A stretch of 64,000 nt of DNA from Apostichopus japonicus. Its lineage: Eukaryota > Echinodermata > Holothuroidea > Aspidochirotida > Stichopodidae. Location of the stretch: the NCBI RefSeq assembly GCF_037975245.1, contig NC_092572.1, positions 26,024,489 to 26,088,488 of the forward strand, read 5' to 3'. This document shows, one piece after another, positions 1 to 13,279 of this stretch. A model generated the notes under the pieces. It had not been told where the DNA came from. It was given only the letters and a program-made list of their open reading frames with translations, and did no database searches. Each line of letters opens with the position of its first letter. Position 1 is the stretch's first letter. The translations under genes were made by a program, and so were the position numbers.

Positions 1-2449
1 TGAGAACTATCTCTATGAATGTTCCTGGTGAGTCTGATAAATTCACTTCAACGTGAATAGTAATGCTCTTACAACCGAACTTAAAAATCTCAAAAAACAT
101 TGCATATCTTTGTTAATATTATAAAAAAAAGCTTTAATGATGTGAATGGTTTTGACATAAGAGGTAAACAGTTTCCAGTATGTTTATTAAGCAATCAAAC
201 TTCAATCGCCGGAATATTCCTATGTGTTATATTATAGTACGTGACTTTATCTTGTTATGGAATTCACGTTAAGGGAATATCGGGTTACGTTCATACCAAA
301 ACTGACATGGCAGGAAAGGGAGTACCCTGGATTGGAAACATTCACATATTATTATCATCATCATAAACATAATTATTCTGCAACAATAATCATGCAAGAC
401 AGTTGCTGAATAGATTTCCAGGAAGCTACATATCTCTTGTAACCGAATTTGCAAAGTAGTTGAACTGTCGACAACCCATTCGCTACGCTCTATTGCTTAA
501 AGTAATGTAGAAATTCTTTGCCGGGAAATTCCCATTATCCTCCCCAAGTCGTTGGCAATGACGTAAGCAATCGTCGACTTTTGTTCAAGTATATAGTTGA
601 GTTGGTGACAATAACCCGGTGGAGTGCTTGTTGGATCGATTACATGCTATGTTCTGATATGTAGCCACGGGGGGAAACGGTGTGGTTATGTGGTGTGGGT
701 GCGGATGGGGAACAGATTGCACGTACCCCTCTCCGAACTCCCAATGTTTTGTTTTTTTCTTTCTTAATGGCTGACACGAATTTAATACTACATGTTAAAT
801 CAAAAATATATGGAAATCATGCAGTTAAGTATCCTTAGCCAATCAAAAATTTCTCATAGGAGACGAAAACACCCCTCCCACTAGATCCCTTCCCTCACCC
901 CCCCCCCAACACACAGACACACAATCAACAGAATATGACGAAACCTATAGTATTATACGGAAGTATTGTATTAATTGATTCTAGATGTAAGTATTGAATA
1001 AAAAACAGTCAGGCCCTAATAAAACATTTTGTTTTTAAACTTTTTATATAGCGAGATCACTTTTATGTACATACTTATGTTACAAAATATCAACAATACA
1101 TAACCACTTTACCGACTAATGTGCTAATGCTGTCGCCTCGCAGCAAGCACAAGATATACCAGTGACAGACAGCGTGAACATTTAATGGAAACAACATATA
1201 TGGAAATGATGGATCTAAGTCTTATCCAGTCAGGAAATTATCATAGGGTATGCAGAAAACCCATCCTCTTAGACCTTTTCCCAGGATGAATATTATGAAA
1301 TATTTTGAAAAAAAATCAAAAAGCGCGCACACAAACACCCGTACCCACGCACAGAGCCGTATATTATATATACGGCTCTATAATATATACGGCTTGCATA
1401 TTATATAAGGCTCGATAGTGTAGTATGTGGTTTTCGCACCCTTTTGTGGTGGGTAAACGTGGTGGGTAAGTGTGATAGATAAATAGAAAGAGTTAGTAGC
1501 GCCCGCCCCCACCCACACCCCAATTCGGGCAGTCATTGATAATATGTATATAACACATAGTGTAAAAAGTGTATTTAGGTATTTATAGATTTATAACATT
1601 ATACTAGTAGGCATTTAAAACAGTAGGTAGAACAGACATTATAGCCGGACGTACTAGACAATAAGTGAAATATTGTAAATTACTTCTTTAGTCCACTAAA
1701 AATCACTCAGAAAATAAGAGAAAAAAAACAAAGAAAAGAAAAGAAGAAATGAACGACAAAGGCGAATACAAACAATGAACTTGATAGGCAAATAAGATTT
1801 AGACGATTATAATTGGAATGAAGAGCTTATTTCATAGCGAGACAAGTATTTTTTAAACAACGATAATAGATGTCAGTAGCTTAAAAATAATCTGAAGGAT
1901 TTGCATAACGCGTGATGAGTTGTTACACAAAAGCTTTATTTACATATATAACGATTGAAATTAGGTCACATCGAAATATAGATTATTATGTTTTGGATTT
2001 GATTTGTTTATTTTTTATTGTATTGTATTGTATTGTATTGTATTTTTTTTTTTTTTAAGATGGTTAAGATGATTTGCTGAGATAGTCACTCAGTACGAAC
2101 TGAACATACAAGAAACGTTGACATGCATGATATCACACGGATCTTTGGGCATCAACAGACCATTGGGTTTTATGGCTCAGTTAGGATACTATACTCGGAT
2201 ATTTGTGTGACTTCAAAGCGTTTTGAAATGCAACAATGCGAAGAATGGTTGTAAAGCCTAGTTTGGCTGTCTGTGCGTGTCGGTATTATAGGGGATGAAT
2301 ATGCATTGTTGTACATGGGAAGCGTACACGAGACATTAATTTCACACCGTTGTCGGTCCACGGTACACATCATGGACGGCTTGAACGTTTGGTTTCACTC
2401 GCTGCTTTGTTTGGAATAATAAAACATAGGCTCATAAATAGTCCCTTCT
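1..2449. other. Intergenic, no gene recognised
   Basis: No exon-like segment with a recognisable protein and splice sites was found here. Short poly-A/poly-T runs, a C-run near 900 and a (TATTG)n stretch near 2020-2045 are the only obvious low-complexity features. A small AT-rich hairpin lies at 1352-1380 and is listed separately. Confidence 0.5.
1352..1380. repeat. Short AT-rich palindrome resembling P-element TIR tips
   Basis: CAGAGCCGTATAT is followed almost at once by its inverted complement ATATACGGCTCT. The first 13 bases are identical to the outer tip of the 31-bp terminal repeats of the P-like elements at 31878-40350. No target-site duplication flanks it, so it may be chance or a residue of two element tips. 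Confidence 0.4.
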
Positions 2450-2865
2450 CATACTTATAGCATTTATAGCAACATATACTGTTATGTATACGCCTCATAG
2501 CCACATTTACTGCCACATATACTTATAGCCCTTATAGCCACATTTACTGCCACATATACTTATAGCCCTTATAGCCACATTTACTGTCACATATACTTAT
2601 AGCCTTATAGCCACACATACTTATATAAATACTTATACATATACTGACTCATATACAAATAGCCTTTAAAGCCACCTATACTGTCACATATACTTATAGT
2701 CTTTATAGCCACACATACTTATACAAATACGTATACATATACTGTCACATTAACTTATAGCCTTTATAGCCACCTATACTGTCACATATACTTATATCCT
2801 TTATAGCCACATTTACTGTCACATATACTTATAGCCTTAATAGCCACATATACCGTCATGTTAGG
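2450..2865. repeat. 37-bp minisatellite
   Basis: Tandem copies of a unit of about 37 bases combine the motifs CACATATACTTATAGCC and TTATAGCCACATTTACTG. There are roughly ten degenerate copies with some truncated units (for example near 2600-2640). No coding potential was seen. Confidence 0.85.
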
Positions 2866-2879
2866 TCAAGACGAGGTTT

Positions 2880-3720
2880 GTCATTGAATTATCGCGTTTC
2901 TTTTTGGGATTGAATAGCTTTAAATGGCAAGAAATTGTAAAATTTTTGCTAACCAGTTCGCCGTCATGTGGCAATTGTAGAATTTGTTTCTTGAAGTTTG
3001 TTTTGTACTAGGTCCAGGTTCGTTCTTCAGACACTTAAGTGGTTCTCATGTCATTGGGTTGATTGATGAGAATTATGGGAAATGAGCCCAATTAACACTG
3101 AATAAGCTTGCCCAGACAACCAGCTAGTGAAGTATTTTTCTACTTGGACTTGAAAGAATGTCGATATGATAGTGAATTAAGAAATTTGCTTGGCTAACTT
3201 TTTAGTTTGTTCATGATTGAATTTGCCCTGGGTCGTTTTAACTAATATATATATACATTACGTAAAATAGTCATTAGTTGCCAAATCATGGGGTTCATGC
3301 ACCTGCATGGGGTTCATGGGGTTCATGGGGTTCATGGGGTTCATGCATCTGTGCGTGTTTGGAGGTATAACCTTCTACAGAATGTTCAGGTTAGCTGTAG
3401 ACGCAAAACCACATTTCATTTTGTGAAATGAAATACGTATTTAGGCTTATCTATACATATTACATCATGCTTTACAATGGAACGTGATACCGACTGAGGT
3501 CAATGTATTTCCTCAAATTCCACTGTCGCGTATTATCCTCGCGGAAGTCGTGATCGTACGTGTACATCAATGACAAGTTTGGACGTGTTCCTCTGTCTAG
3601 AAATATCCTATGTAGATACACTGTGGAGAAAATACTTCCTCTGTATACGCCGATCTATCACATTGTTGAGTGTGTTAAAGCAATCGGATTGAATTATTGT
3701 GTGAATTTCGATGTGCTGTC
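2880..3720. repeat. Left arm of imperfect inverted repeat (with 5170-7335)
   Basis: The stretch 2880-3250 reappears in inverted orientation at about 7005-7335. Shared landmarks include CATGACGGCGAACTG, TACTAGGTCCAGGTTC and AAGTAGTTC-type blocks. The stretch 3470-3690 reappears inverted at 5170-5400 and again at 6290-6495. The arms are clearly diverged. A short (GGGGTTCAT)n run sits at 3291-3345. This looks like an old fold-back structure or a transposon palindrome, but no transposase was recognised. Confidence 0.7.
3291..3345. repeat. 9-bp simple tandem repeat GGGGTTCAT
   Basis: Several near-perfect direct copies of GGGGTTCAT lie in tandem here. The corresponding opposite arm of the inverted repeat has only an ATG-rich remnant and the (AT)n tract, so the array expanded after the arms were formed. 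Confidence 0.8.
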
Positions 3721-3727
3721 GTCTGCA

Positions 3728-4330
3728 ATGATAATAATAATATTAATAATAATAATAAGACTTATAATGCGCACACACCACTCAAAGAATGTTCATGGCG
3801 CAAATGACAATGAGAAATGATACAAATAATACAGAAAAATACAAAACAATGACAGAAGAGAAACTTAATGGTATAAGATCATATAAAAGCTTTCGTCATT
3901 AAGTGTGATTTTATGCTCTTCTTAAAGTTAGAGAGAGTAGATGTTTTTCTGATTTTTAAGGGAAGTTGGTTCCATAAGCGAGGGGCAGAAACAATAAATG
4001 ACCTATCCCCCCAAGAATGTTTGGACTTAATTTCAGATAATAAAAATTGAGAGCTGGATCTTAGATTACGAGAGGGGACATACATATGTAATAAGTCAGA
4101 AATATACATTGGACCATGTCCTTTAAGTGATTTATAAACAATAAGGAGAATTTTATACATAATACGATATTTTACAGGTAGCCAGTGCAAGTGTTTTAAG
4201 ACAGGGTGGATATGACAATGCTTATGAGAATGAGTTACAATACGTGCAGCTGAGTTTTGGATTAATTGGAGTCTGTGAATCTGTTCATGTGGAAGACCGA
4301 GGAGTAAGGAATTGCCCATATCCAACCTTG
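3728..4330 (-). mobile_element. LINE 3' fragment (CR1/L2-like reverse transcriptase C-terminus)
   Basis: An open frame of 148 codons (4325 to 3879, minus strand) has the typical tail of CR1/L2/Jockey-group non-LTR reverse transcriptases. Visible landmarks are QNSAARIVT, LHWLPVKYRI, YKSLKGHGPMYISDL, VPSRNLRSS and APRLWNQLPLKIR, ending in FKKSIKSHL. Downstream on the same strand lies a (TTA)n-like tail (about 3728-3762). The element is 5'-truncated: the polymerase catalytic core is absent, so it cannot move by itself. It interrupts the left arm of the local inverted repeat and has no counterpart in the right arm. Confidence 0.85.
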
Positions 4331-5448
4331 AAGTGATAAAAGAATGTACAATTTGTTCAGTTGCCTTATCATGATGATGATAATCAATTGCATATTTTTT
4401 ATAGTAGAAACATCTAATTTAATACATAAAGATAAGTAAGAAACCTTACCTACATTTGGTTAAGTAACCCGTACAGTCAAGGTTTATTTAGCGTAAAGCT
4501 AACTGTAAACCCATACTCCAACACTGCAGGTGTATAACGTCACAGCATCATGAGCATGCAGTTTTCGGAACACAAACTTTACAAAGGGTCAATTAGTTAC
4601 TTTTGTAATATAAACTATAAACAAAGTATCCATAACCTGAAAATGTTGTATGTGTTGGTAATTTGTTTGTAAGAAACTAGTCCTGTGGTGGAAAGAATGA
4701 ATTGTGACATTCCGGTTGACAAGTTAGAAAGGGTAAACATTAAAGCAAATTTCTGCCTGAACCGACATTTACACTCACGATTTACATACTGTTGATGTTA
4801 ATCGCAAATACATCCTCAAATATTGTTAGTTTATCTTAGAAACGAACGTAAAAGTCTACAGTTAGGCATAATGGCATATGTTACGTATAATGTTAGGAAG
4901 AAATTGCTTTTTCCACTCAAATTTACCAAAGTGATTTTACTGGTTGACACTTTGCAAAATTTGTGTTTTGAAAACTGCATGGTTAGGATATTGTGACGTG
5001 ATACTCCTGAATTGGGGTATGGGTTTACAGTTACCTTTACAGTGAAATAAATCTTGACTATACGTGTAATTAAAAAATGTATGTAAGACTTCACTTGTTT
5101 CAACTGTAACATTATTCTATTTCATCATCAGAGACGACAGCGCATCGAAATTCACAAAATTATTAAATCTGATTTACTTTAACACACTCAACAATATGAT
5201 CGATCGGCGCATACAGAGGAAGTATTTTCTCCACAGTGTATCTACATAGGATATTTCTAGACAGACAGACACGTCCAAACTTGTCATTGATGTACACGTA
5301 CGTACACGACTTCCGCGAGGATAATAGCAACAGTGGAATTTGATGACTATATTGACCTCAGTTTGTATCACCTTCCATTGTAAAGCATGTATGATATACG
5401 GTGGCCGTTAGTTTCTGGAGCCGTTTGTTTCCTCCCCTAATTCATAGG

Positions 5449-5997
5449 CAGTGGCGTCGCCAGACATTTCAATCTGGGGGGGGGGGCACAGCACTTAATT
5501 AGGGGACACAATGCTTATTTGTGAATGCCCGCACTGGGGGAGGGTTTGTCCCTCTCCTTTGAGAAATTGTTGATTAATTAAGGGTCCTTAGATGCAATCT
5601 GGTGCTAAGTGCAACTTGAAGTAACTTTATGTTCAAGAATCTTCGGGCTTAGTCTTTCCGACATTTATGTTTCTAATTGAGGCGGATAAAAAAGTTATAA
5701 AAACATGGAAATTAACCCTTTTGCTTTAATAATGTTATTAAATAAAAGTGTCGAAAATGGAAATTGTAATTCATGCAGGGTAGAAGTGAAGTTTAAGCAA
5801 TTAGCGATTCACGCCAAGGCCTATGTGACCTTGTTTGTGAGAAAAAAACTTGTAATTGTGATGCTCTGTGGAAAGAAGTTTTACTAAAGAACATACACGT
5901 TTCGTCCTTTGTAGAAAAAGGTTTATGTTTGAATAATTTTGTAAACACTACAAATCGCATCACGGGGGGGGGGGGGGAGGCTCTTGCGACGCCACTG
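5449..5997. mobile_element. Non-autonomous hAT-like element (549 bp) with 8-bp TSD
   Basis: The element begins CAGTGGCGTCGC and ends with the exact reverse complement GCGACGCCACTG, giving 12-bp terminal inverted repeats. Immediate flanks are TTCATAGG (5441-5448) and TTTATAGG (5998-6005), an 8-bp target duplication with one mismatch. The CAGTGGCG start and 8-bp duplication are typical of the hAT superfamily. G-runs sit just inside both ends. The interior has no transposase, so mobilisation would need an autonomous relative. Confidence 0.85.
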
Positions 5998-6561
5998 TTT
6001 ATAGGGAGGAAAGAAACTTTTCAAGGGAGGAAACTAACGTTTTTCGGGGACAGCATAGATATATAAGTGGAATAACTGTCGGAATAGATTAAAGGGAGAA
6101 ATGTAACGTTAAGGCAGGAAAAGAATGCGTTTTGTTTAGGAATCTAGTTAAACGTACTTCTTTTTCCAAGGGGATGAGAATGTGAATTGTTCCGGAGCAG
6201 TCTCTGACGGCATATTTTTTTGTAGAGTAATTAAGGTAAAGAATGTTGTGTTAGGATGAAAGAAAACAGGGAATGTGACGACGGGGGTACCAATTATTTG
6301 TGTAACTGTTCAATGATCGAAAGATAAATAGTGTTTGTGAAAAGAATATCTACATAGGATGTTGCGAACCAGACGGACACGTCCAAACTTGTTAAAGATA
6401 CACACACGATGACTTCCGGAAGGATCATAGCAGCAATGGAATTTAGTGAATACATTGACCTCAGTCGGTATCTCGTTCCATTGTAAAGCATGATGTTATT
6501 CTATAGCTAAGCCTAAACGCATAATTTCAGTTTCAGTTTCATTTTCATTCATATATATCAT

Positions 6562-6800
6562 TGGAATGTTAGCTCAGTGGTTAACGTCGCTGCCTTTCAA
6601 TCATAAGTTCCCGATGTCGAGTCACTCCCAGATTAATGTATGTCTTCCAGTTACATAGTTGTTGACAATTGACGATTCATAATCATGGATGTTAAATATG
6701 AATCTAAGCGACTGACTTCGGTCAGCTTGCGGCTTTGATAAGTCAATGATGGCTTCTTCGCGAGTTCCTGCTTGCAGGAGGAACTTAAATACATACATTT
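6562..6800 (+). mobile_element. tRNA-derived SINE, family A, copy 1
   Basis: A tRNA-like head has box A (GTTAGCTCAGTGGTTAA) and a degenerate box B (CGATGTCGAGTCAC). It is followed by a body shared with the copies at 22275-22512 and 44434-44614, ending in GTTCCTGCTTGCAGGAGGA. Three dispersed copies in one window mark it as a repeat family, not a tRNA gene. It lies in the right arm of the local inverted repeat and is missing from the left arm. Confidence 0.85.
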
Positions 6801-6934
6801 AACAAAATAAAACAGTGCTTTTGCGTTTACAGCTAAAGTGAATATTCTGTAGAAGGTTTTACCTTCTAACACACACAGAAGAGGTGATACATCAACCCCA
6901 TACATTTGGCGACTAAAGACGATTTAACGTAATG

Positions 6935-6937
<3 letters not shown>

Positions 6938-7001
<64 letters not shown>
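6938..7001. repeat. (AT)n microsatellite
   Basis: An almost uninterrupted run of alternating T and A, over 60 bases long. It lies at the inner edge of the block repeated at 2880-3250, where the left arm has only a short ATATATATA. Confidence 0.95.
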
Positions 7002-7004
<3 letters not shown>

Positions 7005-7335
7005 TTAAACTACCAAAGGACAATCATTAACAAACTTAAAAGTAAGCCAAGCAAATGTCTTAATTCACTATCACATCGACAACCTTTCAAGTCTGAGAAG
7101 AGAACTACTTCACTAGCTGGTTGTCTGAACTAGCCTATTCAGTGTTAATTGGGTTCCATTCCCATAAGTCTCATTAATTAACCACTGCATGGGAACCACT
7201 TAAGTGTTTGAAGGATGAACCTGGACCTAGTACAAAACAAACTTCAAGAAACAAATTCTACAATATCCACATGACGGCGAACTGTTTAGCAAAAACTACA
7301 CAAATTCTTCACTCTTTACAAGCATTTAAAGCTAT

Positions 7336-9473
7336 TCATTATTCTTGTTTTCTTCTCTGAGTGACTGTTGTGGTCTAAATTAGCAATTTATATTAGTTTA
7401 TTTAATATTGTCTGTGTGGAAACCCGAACAAAATGAAACAAACAAGCACAACTTATCTTTCGTCTCTCTATTATGGTTCTAGAATATCACTGGGTTTAAT
7501 GACGCTTGCACTTTTCTTTGAAATCAGTGTAAGTGCAAGCGTAAGAATAAAATTAAAGGGCGGTGGAGCAATCATCAACAGCGTTAAACGGTGTTTACTG
7601 TAAAACAAAATAGGAAAACATTTATAAATATGATGCAAAATGAAATATGTCAATACATTCAAAAGTATTATCATATCAAGTTATTAGTAAAATACTCAAT
7701 GAAACTGAAATTCAAGGAAATATGCAACAAGGTTGATCAAGATATGTAAAAGCTCAAACCAACTTCAAAAGCTCCTAGAAATATGCCATAGTGAACAGCT
7801 TATGTATCTTTAATTCTACTGTTGACTTTACATGCATGCAAAGAAATTATATCATTAATACGACAGTGTGACTATTTTCAGAAAATGAGCTGTTGGAGAT
7901 GCAATAAGTAAATAAAAACATTAATCATGTGATGTTTTTACACTAAACGATAATTGACAGAAATCAAGCCTCAAACTAGAACATGTTTAGTGATCAAATT
8001 CGGACAAGTGTCGAAAGTAAGTCTAAATCTGATAATGAATTTCTCAAAGTTTAATTTAACAATTAAGCAATTTTCAAAACACAATTACAATAATTAAAGA
8101 TGGACATTCTTATATGTCCCAAACTAATATTGCAATATACAAATGAAGCTTAGGTAGAACATTGTCCCTAGCATGCTTTGTTGGGCTTCGGCCCACTCAA
8201 TAACGTACGAAAATTGCTCTGAAAACCATTATTAACAGATCAGATTCAACAAGATAGAAAACTATATGCAAAGTTGCATCTCAACATCATGGTGATGAGT
8301 TATGTCTCAACGAGTGCTACATCAATTTGATACAAAGTTTGACTTACTAACGGAAAAGAAAATATAATTTAGATGACTAGATAGATACCTAACTAGAATG
8401 CATAAATTATGTCATGTCCAATACTTCCAACAGTGGAGGTAAATTCCCCGAATCACATGCTGTTTATTATAAACTATACTCATAACCCATCGTAATAACT
8501 TGAGAATGCGTACCATATGAATGGGAAAGCTTACTAGGGGCTAAGAATTAGGGTTAGGAAGTAGGCAACAGGGTAAGGGGTTAAAAAGTAGGGTTAAGAA
8601 GTATGGAATAGGGTTAGTGGTTAGGAATTAGGGTTAGGAAGTAAGGAATAGGGTTAGGGGTTAGGAATGGTACGGATTCTAAATTAGTACCAATTGCTCA
8701 AAAACTAAATAAGAGTCGCATGGTAGTTACCATTCAAACAAGATTAGTTTATTATAGCCTAGCTTTTACGCGATGGAGGCGGCCATTTTGAGAAGAGGGC
8801 GCCCAGGCTAAATACCTAAATCTCTACTTCATTACGATCCTAATGCAGAAACTGTACTGAGCTAATGGTGTACATATACATAGCATAATAAACACTGTAC
8901 AACTAAACGTAGATAGGCCTTTCGAGCGATCATGACTGAGAATAAAGTTCATGAAATATCAACTTAAAATTAATTACAAGTTTACAAAGGTGATGAAGAA
9001 TGAAAAGAAATATTCACCTCACATCTCGATGGCTAGTACAGATCGAGCCACTAGTTAAATCTTCGTTAAAGTAATTATAAAAACAGGGAGGATATTCAAA
9101 TGGATTCTTCCTGTCTGTAGATTCTAATGCAGGTGGCGTGGACAAAATAACAGGTATTTCCGAAACCGAAGACTACACACATAGACAGTTTGGAGGCTGT
9201 TCATCATGAAACGCCATTTTCATGCTCACTGATATGGTGTGATGCGAAGGTAAGTAATTAAGTTTCGCAACTGATCGGAACGTGATTGGAAGGGTGTAGT
9301 GGAGTGTATAATATTTTATCTCTCATGGCAGTATTGTATCGATTGTATCGAAGGATATAGGGTCTAGTGCAGTTCGCATATAGATCCTGGTCTAGTACCG
9401 AAATGCGTCATGTTCCCCTAGTTTACTTACCCGGGGGACGCGTGCCCCCAACACCCCGGGTTACGCGCCGGTT
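7336..9473. other. Intergenic, no gene recognised
   Basis: No convincing exon was found. The only distinct feature is the TTAGGG-like degenerate tract at 8520-8670. A segment near 8770-8810 has GGAGGCGGCCATTTTG, which resembles promoter-type GC-rich sequence, but nothing assignable follows it. Confidence 0.45.
8520..8670 (+). repeat. Degenerate TTAGGG-like interstitial repeat
   Basis: Repeated blocks of the type AGGGTTAGGAAGTAGGAATAGGGTTAGGGGTTAGGA. It contains true TTAGGG hexamers but in a 12-18-bp irregular context, so it is a minisatellite rather than a genuine telomere. Confidence 0.7.
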
Positions 9474-11029
9474 ATATTCCCTTTCGTAAAAATCATAAAA
9501 CTTTCCTAGCATTTGGCGTTTTGTTCTAAGCATTTGTATATTTAACTTCAACTAAGCAAGATTGTGATAAACTCTACAGTATACAAATAATCAACCAAGT
9601 ACACCGAATTATCTGGACCCCAGTTCACCAGGTCCTTGATTATTCAACCACATATCATAGTATTATTACAATGTGTCCATCGTCACTTTACAATCCGGCT
9701 CAAGTTTTAGACATATAGATAATTTATATAAATATATATTTGAATAAAATATATTTCCAAAATATGAGAAATATAACAGAATGCACCATTTCAAGTCTTC
9801 TTTTCTTTTCACAAGGGAAAATTCCACACACCCCTCCCCATATGTGTATCGGTTTCAACGACCCCGGGGACACGCCCTTCCGTTATAATATTAACGTTTT
9901 AGCCCGTTAAGCTTTTAATCTAACGGCACGTTTTTCAGGAAAGTTATTCCAACAATCTGTGTTTTTTTTTTCTATTTCTTCTTCTTTGACTCAGATCCTG
10001 ACTTTTAAGACTCCGATTTTCAGATCACCGGGATAGCTTTCAGGTATGATTATCATAATACTAAGGTAAATGACACAGTAATACAAAATAAAAAAACCTT
10101 AAAAACTGGTATAACAATTACAAGATTTATTGTTAATTCTGAGAACCAATATTTGGTTTTCGATTTACATCATGAAATATTACATAAGTCAAAAGTTTAT
10201 GGGGTTTATCCTTTTTTTTCAGAATTGTAGTTATTGTGTGCTATACCACAAAAAAGAAGAATCCGCGACGCCAAAAAAAAAAAAAAGTACTAATAAAAAT
10301 AATAATTCGAAGGACAGGAAAACATAATCTTTTGAAGCTGATGACTGAGTTAAAACAACCTCAAAGGACGGTGTTTTAGTGACGTAGCGATATAAATGTC
10401 AATATTGGAACATTTGTGTTTCCTCGTTCGAGAAGGAAATGAAAAAATGAATAATTAAGACATTTTGATCCATATCACATATAGATATTTCTTCTAGCAA
10501 AACAACGTAGTTGTCACATGAGAGGGGGTCTGGACTCAAGGAATAAATATAGCCTCAAACGTGTTCACGATTTGATGGAAAATACGGTCACTGTATTTAG
10601 GTCACCAGAATGCAATACAACTGAAAGCTAACTGTGATGTGATAAATGATACTAACTATGACAGATGTTATGTTTATATTGAACTATTCTTTAACAAATG
10701 ACATGGCGTAATTTACAGTTCAAGAACAAATAAAAAATAACTAAATAACATTGGCCTTCATAGGCCCCATTGTTTTATCATTTGACTATCATAGTAATAT
10801 ACTTCACCATACACATCATGATGTTACAACATGGCGAAATGATACCTTTAGATCTAACCAATATGCAACAACAATGTAGCTTTACTACTATCTAAGTCTT
10901 CAAAATCTAATATGTATTTTTAATATATAATTCCTATTTCTACCATGGACAGTAATGAACACACTCCATGAAAGAAATGATTCAGTCGTGCCGATGAATA
11001 TGGTGTATTGGTGTACATAAGAGTCATGT

Positions 11030-11650
11030 TCTCATAAGCAAGCAATGTCCTCAAAAGTAAACGATGTTCTCACAAGTAAAGAATGTCTTCACAAGTCAGC
11101 AATGTCCTCACAAGTAAACATGTCCTCACAAGTAAACAATGTCCTCACCAGTAAGCAATGTCCTCACAAGTAAGCAATGTCCTCACAAGTTAGCAATATC
11201 CTCACAAGTAAGCAATATCCTCACAAGTAAGCAATGTCCTCACAAATAAGCAATGTCCTCACAAATAAGCAATGTCCTCACAAGTAAGAAATGTCCTCAC
11301 AAGTAAGGAATATCCTCACAAGTAAGGAATATCCTCACAAGTAAACAATGTCCTGACAAGTAAACAATGTCCTGACAAGTAAACAATGTCCTGACAAGTA
11401 AGGAATATCCTCACAAGTAAGCAATGTCCTCACCAGTAAGCAATATCCTCACAAGTAAGCAATGTCCTCACAAATAAGCAATGTCCTCACAAGTAAGAAA
11501 TGTCCTCACAAGTAAGGAATATACTCACAAGTAAACAATGTCCTGACAAGTTAACAATGTCCTGACAAGTAAACAATGGCCTGACAAGTAAACAATGTCC
11601 TGACAAGTAAACAATGTCCTGACAAGTAAACAATGTCCTCACAAGTAAGC
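11030..11650. repeat. 19-bp minisatellite
   Basis: About 32 copies of a 19-base unit, consensus CCTCACAAGTAAGCAATGT, with local variants (for example CCTGACAAGTAAACAATGT in sub-blocks). An inverted, shorter version lies at 44120-44300 in the partner arm. Confidence 0.95.
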
Positions 11651-13279
11651 AATAACCTTACTAGAACACATTTTGGAATCAAACTTACATGCAAACTACA
11701 AAGTTCTTGTAAATGAATGGTGGTATAGCAGATAACATTTCAATAAGAGCGCAAATGACACAAATCAAGCCTTACCAAAACAAACCAAAAAGAGTAAAAG
11801 TGGACAAAAATAGATAATATCATTACCAGTTTTTAGCATTGTCCTAAATGATGCTAGAATTCAAATAATCATCACATATTTTCCACCAAGAAACAATTTG
11901 CCCGCTTAATCTCCCTCTCAGACCATTCTTTTACATAAATATCAAATTGAGATATTTCTATACCTAGAGCCAGATCTCCATACACTTATTGGAATATAAA
12001 CTGTTATGTAGTTGGTTAAGCAATGTCTGGCATCATATCAACAAATTTGCATGCATTTTTCCATCCCCCCTCCCCCCAACCCCCCCCCATTCAACTTTTC
12101 GTGCATGTACATTGTCAACTTAAGTTAATTCAATGGGTAGAAATCACTTTTCATGACACTAAAAAGGTAGATTACTCCCCAGCTTCCAAAAACAAAGAAA
12201 TACATATTGTTAATAATAATAACAAAACATACTTCCTCTCTGTTGTGTGGCTGCTTCAACCACATGAATGTCCATTTTCACACGTATCAACAACTTAAAA
12301 CAATTACAGTCATATATATATAGAAAAAAATTAGAAGAAAGAAAATATAGAGATATATAGAACACCATTTATTTCAACTTGATCCGCTTCTTGGAAGCTA
12401 AGTCTTGTTTGTTCTGTCAACCCTTCCAATGTATGATGAGTTGATTCCCTTTTGCAATTAAAACATTAACCACAAAGTACTTTCAAAGAAACTAACGTCA
12501 GTGCGTTTCAACATACTGGCATTGTTAATAACAACTCATTGATCATAACAATAACAATAACTAAAACCAATTAGCTTCTTGGATATAATTTGTACCTGTC
12601 TGAACCACTGTCGACAGAATGACTTATAACTTTGTATTTTTATTTCAAGCCAGCTAAAAAGATGTTAGTGTTTTCCAAAATACTAGTCTACTCCTTCATA
12701 ATTACATGCTTACTCCAGTTTTCTCAGCTATTTAAGTATTTTTCCTTTCTTGCACATTTCTCCGCTCCTGCATATTTTTTGTGCACCATGGCAGAATACA
12801 ACAAGATTTCACTAGTTTAAGCTTAGCATATGGCTACACCACTTTCACCCAAACTTTCATAAACTATTCAAAAGCTAAGAGTCTATGAAAATGGCAATTT
12901 TCAACCAACTAAGCATGTAAAAACTATTACCATCAATTAATTTAAATACTGCTTTAGTTTCATAACTTTATCGCAGGTACAATACAAAAAAACAAGAAAG
13001 AAACCAAAGGAGGCATGTGACCCATTCTTGTGTTACGGACCTGACTATCTCTACATTCCATCTGGTTTTGGTATTGTGAAGCTACAGAAATATGGGAGTT
13101 TCAACCCTTCTGTACTTTAGCCATGGTAACAGTGAAGCAATACCGATAACATTTGTTACAGATGAAACATTTTATCTCTCCTAGTGTCGTATTCCAAAAT
13201 GAGTAAATAAAAATCTCCCAAAGTTCTGTATTGACCTTTCCTTACACAATCAGTCGATATCCACCGACAGTGATCCAAC

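Larger units (their letters stand above)
5170..7335. repeat. Right arm of imperfect inverted repeat
   Basis: This arm carries inverted copies of 3470-3690 (twice, at 5170-5400 and 6290-6495) and of 2880-3250 (at 7005-7335). Two later insertions lie within it: the hAT-like MITE at 5449-5997 and the SINE at 6562-6800. A long (AT)n tract lies at 6938-7001. Near the centre, 4480-4620 and 4890-5060 are also inverted to each other. Confidence 0.65.

Noticed and set aside
8520-8670. Interstitial telomere
   Set aside because: TTAGGG units are irregular and embedded in a longer degenerate unit, so telomere origin is not supported.
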